Assembly (NCBI RefSeq): GCF_021431965.1
Contig: NZ_CP090370.1
Span: forward strand, 2,480,001 to 2,544,000
Source of the DNA: Erythrobacter sp. SDW2
GTDB lineage: Bacteria; Pseudomonadota; Alphaproteobacteria; Sphingomonadales; Sphingomonadaceae
DNA length: 64,000 nucleotides
Direction of reading: 5' to 3'
Of this stretch, positions 26,652 to 36,268 are shown in pieces. Positions within the stretch are counted from its first letter, which is position 1, and every line of letters begins with the position of its first letter. The translations under genes were made by a program, and so were the position numbers. A model generated the notes under the pieces. It had not been told where the DNA came from. It was given only the letters and a program-made list of their open reading frames with translations, and ran no database searches.

Positions 26652-28762
26652 CCACACTTCACGCACTTCACACGGCCCAGGCCAGCATCGTGCTCGAGCA
26701 TGACCCCAAGCGGGGGGTGCTGTGGCGACACTGCGGGCTGCGGGTCGAACCTGATTTCGAGGGGGGCGATCTGCCCAAGGCGAGCGAAGGGCGCGGGCTG
26801 GCTTCGTTTGCGCTCAACCGGGATATCGGCATGCCGTTGGTCCCGTCTTCCGGGCTGGGATGGTTCGGGCCTGCTGCGGTGCAAGTGCGCGATGCGGATG
26901 GGACGCTGGTCGTGTTCGCCCCTGACACCTGCGCCGTCGAGGCGAGCGAGGATGCGCTGTCGATCACCCTGTCCGACACGGTTTCGGGGCTGGAGTGGAC
27001 CGGCAGCTTTGCTGCCCTCCCGGGTGGAGCCATCCGGGCCTCGGCTGCAATTCGCAACAAGGGTGACGCGCCGGTAATGCTGGCCGGGCTGGCGAGCTTG
27101 CAGCTACCACTCGCCGCCAGCTTCGCGCAGCTCATCTCGTGGCGCGGGCGGCACAATGCCGAGCTCAACGCGTATGTCGAGGCCATGCCGCAGCAGCGCT
27201 GGGAGAAGGTAGGCCGGCGCGGGCTGTCGGGCCATGGCGGGCCGCCGGGGCTCTATGTGCTGGGGCAGGACGCCGGGTGGCACAGCGGGCTCGCAATGGC
27301 GGTTCAACTCGAATGGTCGGGCGACCACAGCCTCGCGATCGAGCGCGATTACGAAGGCTATTGGACATTGTCCGCCGCTGCCACGCTTGCTCCGGGCGAG
27401 ATCGTGCTCGCACAGGGTGAAAGCTTCACCACACCTGCCGCTCTGCTCGCGATCTCGGACCAGGGCCGTAATGGTGCGATGGCTCAGATGCACGCGGCGG
27501 TGCGAGCAATGGTGCGCTGGCCCGGCGGCACCATGTCTCCTCGTCCGGTCCATCTCAACAGCTGGGAAGCCTGCTATTTCGATCACGACGCGGCGCGGAT
27601 CGAAGCGCTGGCGCAGGCCGGGGCCGAAGTCGGAATCGAGCGCTTCGTGCTCGATGACGGCTGGTTCAAGGGGCGGCGCGACGATACCGCAGGCTTGGGC
27701 GACTGGTTCCCCGATCCGCAGACCTATCCCCATGGCCTCGCCCCGCTCGCCGCGAAGATCGAGGCCATGGGCATGCAGTTCGGCTTGTGGGTCGAGCCCG
27801 AGATGATCAATCCCGATAGCGACCTCTACCGCGCCCATCCCGACTGGGCGCTGGCACTGCCGGGGCGCGAGCGGCCGACCGCGCGCAACCAGCTGGTGCT
27901 CGACATGCGACGCGAAGATGTGCGCGACTACCTGTTCGAACGGCTCGACGCGGTGCTCAGAGCCGCGCCGATCGGCTATCTCAAGTGGGACCACAACCGC
28001 GATCATGCCCCCTCGGGCGGTGCAGCGCAGGTGCGCGGGACCTATGCACTGCTCGACCGGCTGCGGGCCGCGCATCCGGACGTCGAGATCGAAGGCTGCG
28101 CCGGGGGCGGCGGTCGCAGCGACGCAGGGCTCGTGCCCTATGTTCACCGCTTCTGGACCAGTGATAACATCGACGCCGTCGCGCGGGTCGGGATGCAGCG
28201 CGGCTTCAACGCCTTCCTGCCGCCGGAGCTGATGGGATCGCATATCGGCGCTAGCCCTTCGCATGCCACCGGGCGCACCCAGTCGATGGCCTTTCGCGGT
28301 GCCATTGCCAGCATGGGGCACCTGGGCGTGGAGCTTGACCCCGCCACGCTGGCCGAGGCCTACCGCGCCGAGCTGGCGCGATGGATCGCCTTCGCCAAGG
28401 AATGGCGCCACCTGCTCCACGGGACCGATGTTGCGCTGGGCGAAGGCACCGACAGCCTGCGCTGGCAGGCCGCGGGCACGCCGGGCCACAAGCTGCTCTA
28501 TTGCATCCGCACAACCCCGCCGCTGGACCGCCGTCCGCAGCCGCTCCCGCTGCCCTTTGCCGCTTCGTGCATGGCGTGGGACGTGCGGCTGCTCGCGGTG
28601 GCCGAAGAGCCCGGTCATGGCATCCCCCGCTCGCACCTCCACGACCGGATGGAGCGCGAGTCGGTCCGCTACACCGGCAGCTGGCTCGCCAACGCGGGAC
28701 TGCCGCTCCCTCTGCAGAAGGCACAAAGCGTCGCCATTTTCGAGATGAAGGAAGTTCCCTGA
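26648..28762 (+). CDS. alpha-galactosidase, GH36
   Basis: Removes alpha-1,6-galactose from raffinose-family sugars or melibiose. The 704-residue length and layout match GH36: an N-terminal beta-supersandwich, then a catalytic barrel with 'NSWEACYFD', 'FVLDDGWFKGRRDD' and 'GLWVEPEMINPDSDL'. The nucleophile is D448 in 'YLKWDHNRD' and the acid/base D506 in 'FWTSDNID'; 'EGCAGGGGRSD' is also conserved. No signal peptide, so it acts in the cytoplasm on imported sugar. The start overlaps the permease stop by four bases, and its own stop overlaps the GH68 start by one base. Confidence 0.93.
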   Translation: MTTLHALHTAQASIVLEHDPKRGVLWRHCGLRVEPDFEGGDLPKASEGRGLASFALNRDIGMPLVPSSGLGWFGPAAVQVRDADGTLVVFAPDTCAVEASEDALSITLSDTVSGLEWTGSFAALPGGAIRASAAIRNKGDAPVMLAGLASLQLPLAASFAQLISWRGRHNAELNAYVEAMPQQRWEKVGRRGLSGHGGPPGLYVLGQDAGWHSGLAMAVQLEWSGDHSLAIERDYEGYWTLSAAATLAPGEIVLAQGESFTTPAALLAISDQGRNGAMAQMHAAVRAMVRWPGGTMSPRPVHLNSWEACYFDHDAARIEALAQAGAEVGIERFVLDDGWFKGRRDDTAGLGDWFPDPQTYPHGLAPLAAKIEAMGMQFGLWVEPEMINPDSDLYRAHPDWALALPGRERPTARNQLVLDMRREDVRDYLFERLDAVLRAAPIGYLKWDHNRDHAPSGGAAQVRGTYALLDRLRAAHPDVEIEGCAGGGGRSDAGLVPYVHRFWTSDNIDAVARVGMQRGFNAFLPPELMGSHIGASPSHATGRTQSMAFRGAIASMGHLGVELDPATLAEAYRAELARWIAFAKEWRHLLHGTDVALGEGTDSLRWQAAGTPGHKLLYCIRTTPPLDRRPQPLPLPFAASCMAWDVRLLAVAEEPGHGIPRSHLHDRMERESVRYTGSWLANAGLPLPLQKAQSVAIFEMKEVP

Positions 28763-29895
28763 TGGCGAGTATGCCAATTGCCACCGCTTCCACGTTTGAA
28801 CCATCCGAGATCAGTCATTGGCGGCCGCAGCGGTTTGACACGCTCCCGCCCCTACGCCTTGTCACGGCAGCGGACGCACAGCCGATCACGCCCGATCTCG
28901 ACCTGTGGGACAGTTGGCCCTTGCAGCACGAGGACGGCTCGACCGTTACGGTAGAGGGCGCGCAATATTGGTTCTTCCTCTCGTCGCAAAAGTTCGACGA
29001 TCCCGGCCAGCGCCACTTCCACGCCCGGATCCGCCTGATGCGGCTCAAACACAGCGTATGGACCGACCTGGGCAATGCCATGCCCGACGGCTTCTCGCCC
29101 GGCGAAGCGGAATGGGCAGGGTCCTGCGTTTTGCATGACGACGGGCAGTCGGTCACCCTGTTCTTCACCGCCGCTGGGCGGCGCGGCGAAGGTTGCAGCT
29201 TCGAACAACGGATTTTCGGGACCCGCGGCGTGCTGGGCCCCGATGGACCTGGCCACTGGCAGACGCCCGAGGAACTGTTCGCCGCCGATGGCACGGTCTT
29301 CATGCCCGCCAACCAGCCGGGTGGTGCTCCGGGTGCGATCAAGGCCTTCCGCGACCCCGCCTGGTTCCGCGACCCGGCCCGCGGGCAGGCCTACCTGTTG
29401 TTTACAGGCAGCGCAGGATGGGACGACGATCCGCACAACGGCCTCGTCGGCTATGCCATGCTGGTCGACGGACGCTGGGAACTGGGCCAGCCGCTGATCC
29501 ACGCGGTGGGCGTCAACAACGAGATGGAGCGGCCGCATATCCTGGTTCGCGACGGGCGCTACTACCTGTTCTGGTCGACCCAGCGCCACACCTTCTCGCC
29601 ATCCGCCAATGCCGGGCCCAACGGGCTCTACGGCGCGGTGGCAAACAGCTTCACCGGGCCGTGGTTTCCGGTGAACGGCAATGGCTTGATCGCGACCAAC
29701 CCGCCGGAGGAGCCGACCCAGGCCTATAGCTGGTGGACCACCGGCGAAGGCGTGGTGTGGAGCTTTATCGACCATTGGGGAATGCAGGGCCGGACATTCG
29801 CCACCCATCCCGAAACGCTGCGCACGCAGTTCGGCGGGACACCTGCCCCCCGCTTTCGACTTGTCATTGACGGCGATGAAGTGCGGATCGCCTAG
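28762..29895 (+). CDS. GH68 fructosyl hydrolase/transferase (levansucrase-type sucrose-splitting enzyme)
   Basis: A 377-residue GH68 protein. The nucleophile is D50 in 'DLWDSWPLQ'. The transition-state stabiliser is in 'AFRDPAWF' near residue 198, and the acid/base is in 'NNEMERPHIL' near residue 256, all standard for clan GH-J. Levansucrases are usually exported, but no signal peptide is present, so an intracellular sucrose-cleaving role is more likely than polymer synthesis. The ATG overlaps the GH36 stop (TGATG). It converges with the LacI gene and shares a CTAG stop with it. Confidence 0.88.
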   Translation: MASMPIATASTFEPSEISHWRPQRFDTLPPLRLVTAADAQPITPDLDLWDSWPLQHEDGSTVTVEGAQYWFFLSSQKFDDPGQRHFHARIRLMRLKHSVWTDLGNAMPDGFSPGEAEWAGSCVLHDDGQSVTLFFTAAGRRGEGCSFEQRIFGTRGVLGPDGPGHWQTPEELFAADGTVFMPANQPGGAPGAIKAFRDPAWFRDPARGQAYLLFTGSAGWDDDPHNGLVGYAMLVDGRWELGQPLIHAVGVNNEMERPHILVRDGRYYLFWSTQRHTFSPSANAGPNGLYGAVANSFTGPWFPVNGNGLIATNPPEEPTQAYSWWTTGEGVVWSFIDHWGMQGRTFATHPETLRTQFGGTPAPRFRLVIDGDEVRIA

Positions 29896-30938
29896 GCGCT
29901 GGCGCGGATCACCAGTTCCGGCGGCATCACCAACGCTTCCGCATCCTCGCCGCTGATCCGGGCCATCAGCCGGCGGACCATCTGCGCTGCGCCGCCGGTG
30001 ATGTTCTGGCGGATCGTGGTCAGCTGCGGCACGGAATGGCGGGCCAGTGGCAGGTCGTCGAAGCCGATGACTTGGATATCGGCCGGGACCTGAATGCCCA
30101 GTTCGTGCAACTGGCGAATGGCCGCCATGGCAATCGCGTCCGAAGCGCACACCGCGCCTTCAATATCCCCGTCAAGCGCCGTCATGGCTATGCCGATCTC
30201 GTCGGTCATCTCGTCGATCGAGAGGTGCACCGGGACATGCTGCAAGCGCGCACCCCGACCGAAATCACCCACCGCCGCCTGGACTCCATGATATCGTTCT
30301 TCGATCTCGATACCGGTCGTGTCGCCGAGAAATACCAGCGAGCGCAGTCCCTTCTCAAGCAGGTACTCCGCCGCCATTCGCCCGCCGGCGAAGTTGTCCG
30401 TGCCGACCGAGCAATGCGCCTGGCCTTCGCGGTAACTGCCCCAAACCACCAATGGGGCATAGTCGCGCGCGACGGCTTCGATGGCGTCGTACTGGTCCGA
30501 CTGGCCGATCATCAGCACGCCGTCGACCATCCCCGAATTGACCACCCGGTCGAGCCAGTCGGGATGTTCCTGCGGGATCGCGCGGCTCAGCATCACGTCA
30601 AAGCCGCTTTCGGTCAACTCGTCGGCCAAGGCGCCGAGCAGAGTCATGAAGAACGGGTCTGAAATATGCTGGCGCCGGTCGTGGCCCAGCGGGATCACTA
30701 CGGCGATAACGCCGGTCTTCTGGCGGCGCAGCTTGCTCGCCATCTGGTTGACCTGAAAGCCGTGCTTGCGCGCCAGTGCCTGGATTTTCTCGCGGGTGCG
30801 GGCATTGACCATCGGCTTGTCCGCCAGCGCACGCGAAACCGTGCCGGCCGAAACACCCGCAATGCTCGCCAGTTCGGCGATATTGCGCACCCGCTTGACC
30901 GGGCCTTCCGCCGCAATGGTGCTGTCGTCCTCTGCCAT
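29892..30938 (-). CDS. LacI-family transcriptional regulator of the sucrose/raffinose locus
   Basis: A 348-residue LacI/GalR repressor. The N-terminal HTH and hinge read 'NIAELASIAGVSAGTVSRAL' then 'NQMASKLRRQKTGVIAV'. The sugar-binding core follows, with 'MIGQSDQYDAIEA', 'VGTDNFAGGRMAAEYL' and 'ASDAIAMAAIRQL'. Its gene is divergent from GH32, and the shared 112-bp region holds operator O2, so autoregulation is likely. Four copies of CAATCGATTG in this cluster are the expected targets. The inducer is probably sucrose, fructose or a related sugar (inferred). Confidence 0.93.
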   Translation of the reverse strand: MAEDDSTIAAEGPVKRVRNIAELASIAGVSAGTVSRALADKPMVNARTREKIQALARKHGFQVNQMASKLRRQKTGVIAVVIPLGHDRRQHISDPFFMTLLGALADELTESGFDVMLSRAIPQEHPDWLDRVVNSGMVDGVLMIGQSDQYDAIEAVARDYAPLVVWGSYREGQAHCSVGTDNFAGGRMAAEYLLEKGLRSLVFLGDTTGIEIEERYHGVQAAVGDFGRGARLQHVPVHLSIDEMTDEIGIAMTALDGDIEGAVCASDAIAMAAIRQLHELGIQVPADIQVIGFDDLPLARHSVPQLTTIRQNITGGAAQMVRRLMARISGEDAEALVMPPELVIRASA

Positions 30939-30982
30939 GAGCGCTTGCCTAACCTAACTTGCCCAAAAAGACACCTCTTATG

Positions 30983-30998
30983 TTGCAATCGATTGTAA
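30983..30998. promoter_or_regulatory. LacI-family operator O2, between lacI-type gene and GH32
   Basis: TTGCAATCGATTGTAA is a 16-bp palindrome with one mismatch. It sits 52 bp before the GH32 GTG and 44 bp before the regulator ATG, so it can control both directions. Confidence 0.8.
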
Positions 30999-31050
30999 GG
31001 AGGTTATCGCCCCCATCGTACCAAGTGAATCACGCTGCCAGGAGATCAGG

Positions 31051-32367
31051 GTGCGCCCCCATTACCACTACACCCCGCAGGCCAACTGGCTGAGCGACCC
31101 CAATGGCCTCGTCCATGATGGCGATTGCTGGCACATGTTCTACCAGTACAACCCGCAAGGCGAGGACTGGGGTCATATGTCATGGGGCCACGCGGTGAGC
31201 CGCGACCTGGCACATTGGGACGAGCTCGCCCCTGCCCTACTCGATGACGAGCGCCGGATGGTATTTTCAGGCAGCGCCGTGATGGACCGGGCTGGCACCG
31301 CCGGCTTTGGACGCGACGTGATGGTGGCGCTCTACACTGCTGCCGCGACGGGCGAGCCACAGCATCAGGCGCAGGCGCTGGCATGGAGCAACGATCGCGG
31401 CACGAGCTGGACCGACTATCCGCGCAACCCGGTGCTCGACCTCGGCATGGCCGACTTCCGCGATCCCTATGTCTTCCGCCACGAGCCGAGCGCGAGCTGG
31501 GTGATGGTGGTGGTCAAGTCCAACGAGCAGCGGGCGCAGATCTATCGCTCGGCCGACTTGCTGCGATGGACGCTGGCTTCGGAAATCCCGGCACGCGACG
31601 CGCCGGGCCTAGTGTGGGAATGCCCGACATTGGTCGAACTGCCGATCTGCGGCTCCGGGCAGTCGCGCTGGCTGTTCAAAGTCGATGCGCTGAACGGAGC
31701 GCCGGGCGCGGGCGCGCTTTACCTCACGGGCGATTTCGACGGTCATACCTTCACCCCTGACGGGCCATGGCAGGTCGTGGATCATGGCCGCGATTTCTAT
31801 GCTGCCATCGCCTGGAACGGCCCACGCGATGCAGCAGGCCGCCCGGCCTGGATCGGCTGGATGGGCAACCATGCCTACCAGAAGCATTTCCGCAGGAAAG
31901 GTTGGCGCGGAGTGATGAGCACGCCGCGGCGAATGGGCTTGCTCGAAGCACCGGACGGGCTGCGCCTGGCGCAGCAGGTCGAGCCGAGCGTGGCGGGCCT
32001 GTTCGGGGACTTCGGGGCGCTGGCGACGGACGGGATGGCCGAGATGGCCAGCCGGATCGAACTCTCCGCCGCGTTTTCCGGTGCCCTGAGCCTTGCCGAC
32101 AGCGGCACCAGCCGCTTTACCATCCGTGCCGAAGGTGACCGCTGGCTGCTGCAGCGCCGCGACACCGCCCTGCCCTTCCTCGATCAGGACGCAGAACTCC
32201 GGCGCCGCGATGGCGAAGGCCTGTCGCTCTGGCTCGATAGCGAGACCATTGAAGTGCTGAGCCCTGATGGCACGGGCGCGGCCGGTTTCCAGCACCGTCC
32301 GGCTGACCCGCACCTATCGCTGGAAACCGACCAACCCCAGTTTGTTTCAACCGCCGCGCTGGCCTGA
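31051..32367 (+). CDS. sucrose hydrolase / beta-fructosidase, GH32
   Basis: Cleaves the fructosyl bond of sucrose and related fructosides. All three catalytic motifs are visible: D16 in 'WLSDPNG' (nucleophile), D138 in 'DFRDPYVF' (stabiliser) and E190 in 'WECPTL' (acid/base). A C-terminal beta-sandwich follows. There is no signal peptide, so it is cytoplasmic. The GTG start at 31051 is supported by AGGAG about six bases upstream. It runs opposite to LacI and its 3' end overlaps the fructokinase gene by 21 bp. Operator O2 controls it. Confidence 0.95.
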   Translation: MRPHYHYTPQANWLSDPNGLVHDGDCWHMFYQYNPQGEDWGHMSWGHAVSRDLAHWDELAPALLDDERRMVFSGSAVMDRAGTAGFGRDVMVALYTAAATGEPQHQAQALAWSNDRGTSWTDYPRNPVLDLGMADFRDPYVFRHEPSASWVMVVVKSNEQRAQIYRSADLLRWTLASEIPARDAPGLVWECPTLVELPICGSGQSRWLFKVDALNGAPGAGALYLTGDFDGHTFTPDGPWQVVDHGRDFYAAIAWNGPRDAAGRPAWIGWMGNHAYQKHFRRKGWRGVMSTPRRMGLLEAPDGLRLAQQVEPSVAGLFGDFGALATDGMAEMASRIELSAAFSGALSLADSGTSRFTIRAEGDRWLLQRRDTALPFLDQDAELRRRDGEGLSLWLDSETIEVLSPDGTGAAGFQHRPADPHLSLETDQPQFVSTAALA

Positions 32368-33246
32368 GGCGCGCCGCGCCAGCTCCAGCGCACCGGTGAT
32401 CCCGGCATCGTCGCCCAAGCCCGGCGCGACAATGTAGCTTGCCAAGCCCGGATCGAGCCGCGCATGCTGCACATAGCCCGCCAGCTTGACCTCGGCCTGT
32501 TGGCGCAGACTCTCGATCAGGCCCGGGGCCTTCATCACTCCGCCGCCGAAAATCAGCCGGTCGGGCATATGCATCAGCACCAGCGTGACGGCGAAATCGG
32601 CGAGGTAGGAGGCGATGAGCGGGACTGCATCAGGTTGGCGCGCGGCCATCTCGTCGAGCGAGGCCCCCCAGCGGTCGATGATCGCGGGTCCGCTGGCGAG
32701 ACCTTCGAGGCAATCGCCGTGGAACGGGCAGCGCCCGGCAAAGGGATCACGCGCCGCATCGCGCGGCGGGCGCACATGCCCCGCCTCAAGATGGCTGATC
32801 CCGCCGCGTGAAGCCCCCTTGTGCAACACGCCGGTGCCGATCCCGGTGCCGACGGTGGTATAGGCAAGCGTCTCGCAGCCTCGCCCTGCCCCCGCCAGCC
32901 ATTCGCCCAGCGCCGCGCCGTTGACATCGGTATCGACCACAATCGGCGCGCCGAGGCTCGCCAGCGCATCGTGGAATCGTGCCCCGCTCCAGCCCGGCTT
33001 GGGGGTGGTGGTGAAGGTGCCGTAGTCGGGAGAGGTCGGGTCGATATCAATCGGCCCGAAGCTGGCGATGCCGATCCCCGCCAGCGGTCCATGCTGCGCA
33101 AAGAACGCGGACATTTCAGGGAAAGTCTCCGCCGGAGTGCGTGTGTCCATCCGCGCTCGCGCCACGATGGTCCCGTCCATGCGCGCGACGGCGAGGACGA
33201 ACTTGGTCCCCCCGGCTTCGACCGCACCGATCAATGGCTCGCTCAC
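32347..33246 (-). CDS. ROK-family fructokinase
   Basis: A 299-residue sugar kinase that should phosphorylate the fructose released by GH32/GH68. Seen: the ATP-binding 'GAVEAGGTKFVLAVA', the catalytic aspartate in 'VVDTDVNGAALGEW', 'TTVGTGIGTGVLHKG', and the ROK zinc site 'GHVRPP..GRCPFHGDCLEG' (His-Cys-His-Cys). The zinc site sequence and length fit fructokinases of the Bacillus YdhR/Mak type. The gene lies 3' of, and antiparallel to, GH32. Its ATG overlaps the stop of the preceding TPR/oxygenase gene by four bases, so the two are coupled on the minus strand. Confidence 0.92.
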   Translation of the reverse strand: MSEPLIGAVEAGGTKFVLAVARMDGTIVARARMDTRTPAETFPEMSAFFAQHGPLAGIGIASFGPIDIDPTSPDYGTFTTTPKPGWSGARFHDALASLGAPIVVDTDVNGAALGEWLAGAGRGCETLAYTTVGTGIGTGVLHKGASRGGISHLEAGHVRPPRDAARDPFAGRCPFHGDCLEGLASGPAIIDRWGASLDEMAARQPDAVPLIASYLADFAVTLVLMHMPDRLIFGGGVMKAPGLIESLRQQAEVKLAGYVQHARLDPGLASYIVAPGLGDDAGITGALELARRASGQRGG

Positions 33247-34604
33247 CTGGTACTCCTTGTTGTTGCCGGCGCCACATCAAAGGCGACTGTAAGCCGCTCC
33301 TCGCCTTCGAAGGGCACAGTGCCGTGCCATGTCGTCGAGGGAAACAGCACCAGATGCCCAGGTCTCGGCGTGATGTATTGCGTCGGTTCAAGGCCCAGCC
33401 CCAGCTCGGGGGGCGGCATGCCCAGCGCCAGTTCACCCGCATGGTCGCGCCCGGTCTCGGGCGGCACAACAATGTAGAGCGCGGAGCTCGCCCAGCCGTG
33501 CGGATGGGTGTGCGCGCTGTGATGCCCGCCACCCGCCAGCCGCACAGACCAGCTGCCGCTGAAACGGATGGCATCAGGCTTGCGCGAAAGGAGAGGATGA
33601 ACGGGATCGTCGGGCAGGCCGTCACGCCAGCCGCGAACCGCCTCGGTTATCTTGCTGCGCAGCTGCCCGATCAGCGGATCGTGATGCAGCAACAGGTTGC
33701 GTTCGGTCTGCGTGCCGCCGCGCACCGATTGTTCGGGATAGGGGGCCGCCATGCGGTGCAGGCCGCGCAGGAATACTGCCAGATCGGCCAGCATGGCTTG
33801 CGGCAGGTCGAGATCGATGGCGCGGGCAAAGTCCCGTTCGAGCCAATCGGCGCGTTCGTCACCCGTCAGCCGCCAGCACAGGTTCACATAGGGCCAGAAC
33901 TGTCCGGCGTGGGGCGTGCCAAGCTGCCCCTCAGCCAGCAAAAGCGCCCGTGCAGGATCGCCATGGCGCAAGGCGTGCCGCACTTGCAGCAGCACCAGCC
34001 CCGGATCGTTCGAGCGCTGGTAGTCCGCGAAGATCGCCGGATCGCTGCCTGCCGCACCGCTTTCGCAATCGAGCCACAGGCCGAGCAAGGGCATCTCGCC
34101 CAGCGCGAGCACCTTGCGCGCACCCTCCCAATCCTTTGCCGCCGCGAGTTTGTGGAACCAGGCCTGCTTCAATGCGGCATTGCCTGGCTCACGCGTGACC
34201 GCCTCGGCAAAGCTGCGCAGCGGGTCGTCCCCGCCCGCCGTGGTGCGCAGGGTGGCGAGGGTATCGTGCCCTTCGATCCACGCAGGATTGCGCGCGAGGA
34301 TCCCGTCGAGCAGCCGCATCGCCCGCTCACCCTGCCCTTCGGACGCCAGCGCCAATGCGGCGTTGCGCACCACGTCCCTCCGGCCCGGATTGAGCAGCGC
34401 AGCGCGCTCGAACAGGGGCGTGGCCTCGAACCAGCCCTCCCAATGGAACTGCGCCTGCATGAAGGCGAGTGCGGGACTGTCCGGCATCTGCGCGATGGCG
34501 GCGTCAACGGCGGCGCAGGCGGTGGCCATATCCTGCGCGGCGTAAGCCGCCTGCGCCTTGGCGACGAGTTCCGGAACAGTTTCCTGCGCCACGGCAGCGA
34601 TCAC
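33243..34604 (-). CDS. TPR protein fused to putative 2OG-Fe(II) oxygenase domain
   Basis: A 453-residue protein. Residues about 1-250 form tetratricopeptide-like helices ('[20 protein letters not shown]', '[20 protein letters not shown]'). The C-terminal domain has the putative 2OG-Fe(II) oxygenase layout of family 2OG-FeII_Oxy_5: '[18 protein letters not shown]', then '[18 protein letters not shown]' with the distal histidine, and a terminal arginine-containing strand 'EERLTVAFD'. It starts with GTG overlapping the halogenase stop by four bases. The substrate is unknown; its place beside a halogenase-like flavoprotein and a TonB receptor suggests a surface or carbohydrate-linked modification. 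Confidence 0.82.
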   Translation of the reverse strand: MIAAVAQETVPELVAKAQAAYAAQDMATACAAVDAAIAQMPDSPALAFMQAQFHWEGWFEATPLFERAALLNPGRRDVVRNAALALASEGQGERAMRLLDGILARNPAWIEGHDTLATLRTTAGGDDPLRSFAEAVTREPGNAALKQAWFHKLAAAKDWEGARKVLALGEMPLLGLWLDCESGAAGSDPAIFADYQRSNDPGLVLLQVRHALRHGDPARALLLAEGQLGTPHAGQFWPYVNLCWRLTGDERADWLERDFARAIDLDLPQAMLADLAVFLRGLHRMAAPYPEQSVRGGTQTERNLLLHHDPLIGQLRSKITEAVRGWRDGLPDDPVHPLLSRKPDAIRFSGSWSVRLAGGGHHSAHTHPHGWASSALYIVVPPETGRDHAGELALGMPPPELGLGLEPTQYITPRPGHLVLFPSTTWHGTVPFEGEERLTVAFDVAPATTRSTR

Positions 34605-36142
34605 ACCGCCGGGGCCTTGCCCGGAGCCTTACAATGCCGGTCAATGAATTGCTGGTGCGTGGTCTGTTTGGCCGCCTCGGCGACCATCGCAGCCTTGAGC
34701 CGGCCAAGCCATTCGCCCGGAGCCTGCTCGCGATAGCCCGCCACCGGGTCGCAAGCCTCCGGGATATTGCCCTGCCCGATATGCACCGCATGCCAGCTCG
34801 GCGGGCCGAACAGGTCCATGTCGCGGGCTATGTGGCGACCATAGCGGCGGAAATGCTCGATCTTGAACGCCAGCGTCTCCGGGATGTCCATGTCGCGGCA
34901 GTACCGCCACAGTTCGGAATCGTCCCGCGCAGTGAGCTTGTAGTGCAGCACCAGGAAGTCGCGGATGCGTTCGTATTCGGTGCGGGCGATATGGTTGTAC
35001 TCGTCACGCACCATCGGATCGAAGTTGCGGTCCGGGAACAGCGCCAGCAGCTTGGAAATCCCGGCCTGGATCAGATGCAGGCTGGTCGATTCCAGCGGCT
35101 CCATGAAGCCACTCGACAGGCCGATGGCGACGACATTCTTGTCCCAGAACTTGCGCCGCATGCCGGTGACGAAGCGCAGCCGGTTGGGCTGCGCCAGCGG
35201 CTCGCCATCAAGGTTGGCTAGCAGCGTCTGCTCCGCATCCTCGTCGCTGATGAACTTGCTGCAATAGACATAGCCATTGCCGATCCGGTGCTGCAGCGGG
35301 ATGCGCCATTGCCAGCCCGCCTCGCGCGCGGTCGAGCGGGTATAGGGCGTGAATTCGCCGGTGCCGTGACTGCACGGAATAGCCACCGCGCGGTCGCACG
35401 GCAGCCAGTGGGTCCAGTCCTCGTATCCGGCCCCGAGCGCGCCTTCGATCAGCAACCCGCGAAAGCCCGAGCAGTCGATGAACAGCTCGGCTTCCAGCAC
35501 CTGCCCGTCCTCGAGCGTGACCGAGCGGACAAACCCGCTTTCCCCATCGAGCGCGACATCGGCGATCTTGCCCTCGACCCGGGTGACGCCGCGCTTTTCC
35601 GAGTATGCGCGCAGATAGCGGGCATAGCGCCCGGCATCGAAGTGGAAGGCATAGTCGAAGGTCGATAGGACATTGCGCCCGTCGGGGCTCGGAATGGTGA
35701 AGCGGCCAGCCTTGGCCAGTTGCCACGCCATCGACAGCTCGTCGAAATCGCCCGCGTTCTCCCCTGCCAGCCGCGCTTGCAGCCACAGCTGGTGAACGTC
35801 GCGGATGTCCATCGGCTTGCCGTGCGGGCCGAAGGGATGGAAATAGCGTGTGCCCAGTGCCCCCCAGTCGACGAATTCGATCCCGAGCTTGAACGAGCCC
35901 TGCGTCTCGCGGATGAACTCGCGCTCGTCGATGCCCAGCATGGCGTTGAAGGTGCGGATCGGCGGGATGGTCGCTTCGCCCACGCCGACGGTGCCGATGG
36001 CTTCGGATTCGATCAGAGTGATCGCACACCCCTTGGGCAGCGCATTGGCCAGTGCCGCCGCCGTCATCCAGCCGGCGGAGCCGCCGCCGACCACCAGGAT
36101 CGACCGGATCGCCCGGTCCTGTGCTGTATCCGTCATGCCCAA
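34601..36142 (-). CDS. flavin-dependent tryptophan halogenase-like protein
   Basis: A 513-residue flavoprotein of the PrnA/RebH class. The FAD motif GGGSAGW is at residues 19-25. The catalytic lysine equivalent is in '[12 protein letters not shown]', and the halogenase signature W-x-W-x-I-P reads 'GWQWRIP'. The active-site glutamate region is '[15 protein letters not shown]'. Such genes commonly sit in TonB-receptor sugar loci of Caulobacter, Xanthomonas and sphingomonads, where the substrate is not known. I do not claim tryptophan as its substrate. It is preceded by a Rho-independent terminator and followed, overlapping, by the TPR/oxygenase gene. Confidence 0.88.
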   Translation of the reverse strand: MGMTDTAQDRAIRSILVVGGGSAGWMTAAALANALPKGCAITLIESEAIGTVGVGEATIPPIRTFNAMLGIDEREFIRETQGSFKLGIEFVDWGALGTRYFHPFGPHGKPMDIRDVHQLWLQARLAGENAGDFDELSMAWQLAKAGRFTIPSPDGRNVLSTFDYAFHFDAGRYARYLRAYSEKRGVTRVEGKIADVALDGESGFVRSVTLEDGQVLEAELFIDCSGFRGLLIEGALGAGYEDWTHWLPCDRAVAIPCSHGTGEFTPYTRSTAREAGWQWRIPLQHRIGNGYVYCSKFISDEDAEQTLLANLDGEPLAQPNRLRFVTGMRRKFWDKNVVAIGLSSGFMEPLESTSLHLIQAGISKLLALFPDRNFDPMVRDEYNHIARTEYERIRDFLVLHYKLTARDDSELWRYCRDMDIPETLAFKIEHFRRYGRHIARDMDLFGPPSWHAVHIGQGNIPEACDPVAGYREQAPGEWLGRLKAAMVAEAAKQTTHQQFIDRHCKAPGKAPAV

Positions 36143-36153
36143 ACCTTAGCGAC

Positions 36154-36188
36154 GAAAAAAAGGGACCGGTAGACTGAACCACCGGCCC
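36154..36188 (-). terminator. Rho-independent terminator after the TonB receptor gene
   Basis: On the minus strand a GGGGCCGGT/ACCGGTCCC hairpin (one G-T pair; 36161-36188) is followed directly by seven T residues (36160-36154). It separates the TonB receptor from the halogenase operon and could act as a read-through attenuator. Confidence 0.8.
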
Positions 36189-36268
36189 CCTTGGTGGCGG
36201 TGGGGACCGCCGGGAGGATGTGCGGCGCGACTCCCATCGCCGCGCACAATCGCGTCAGTCGTTCAACT

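Noticed and set aside
27104-28804. 566-residue open frame opposite the GH36 gene
   Set aside because: GH36 motifs and operon overlaps are on the plus strand; the antisense product has only compositional features.
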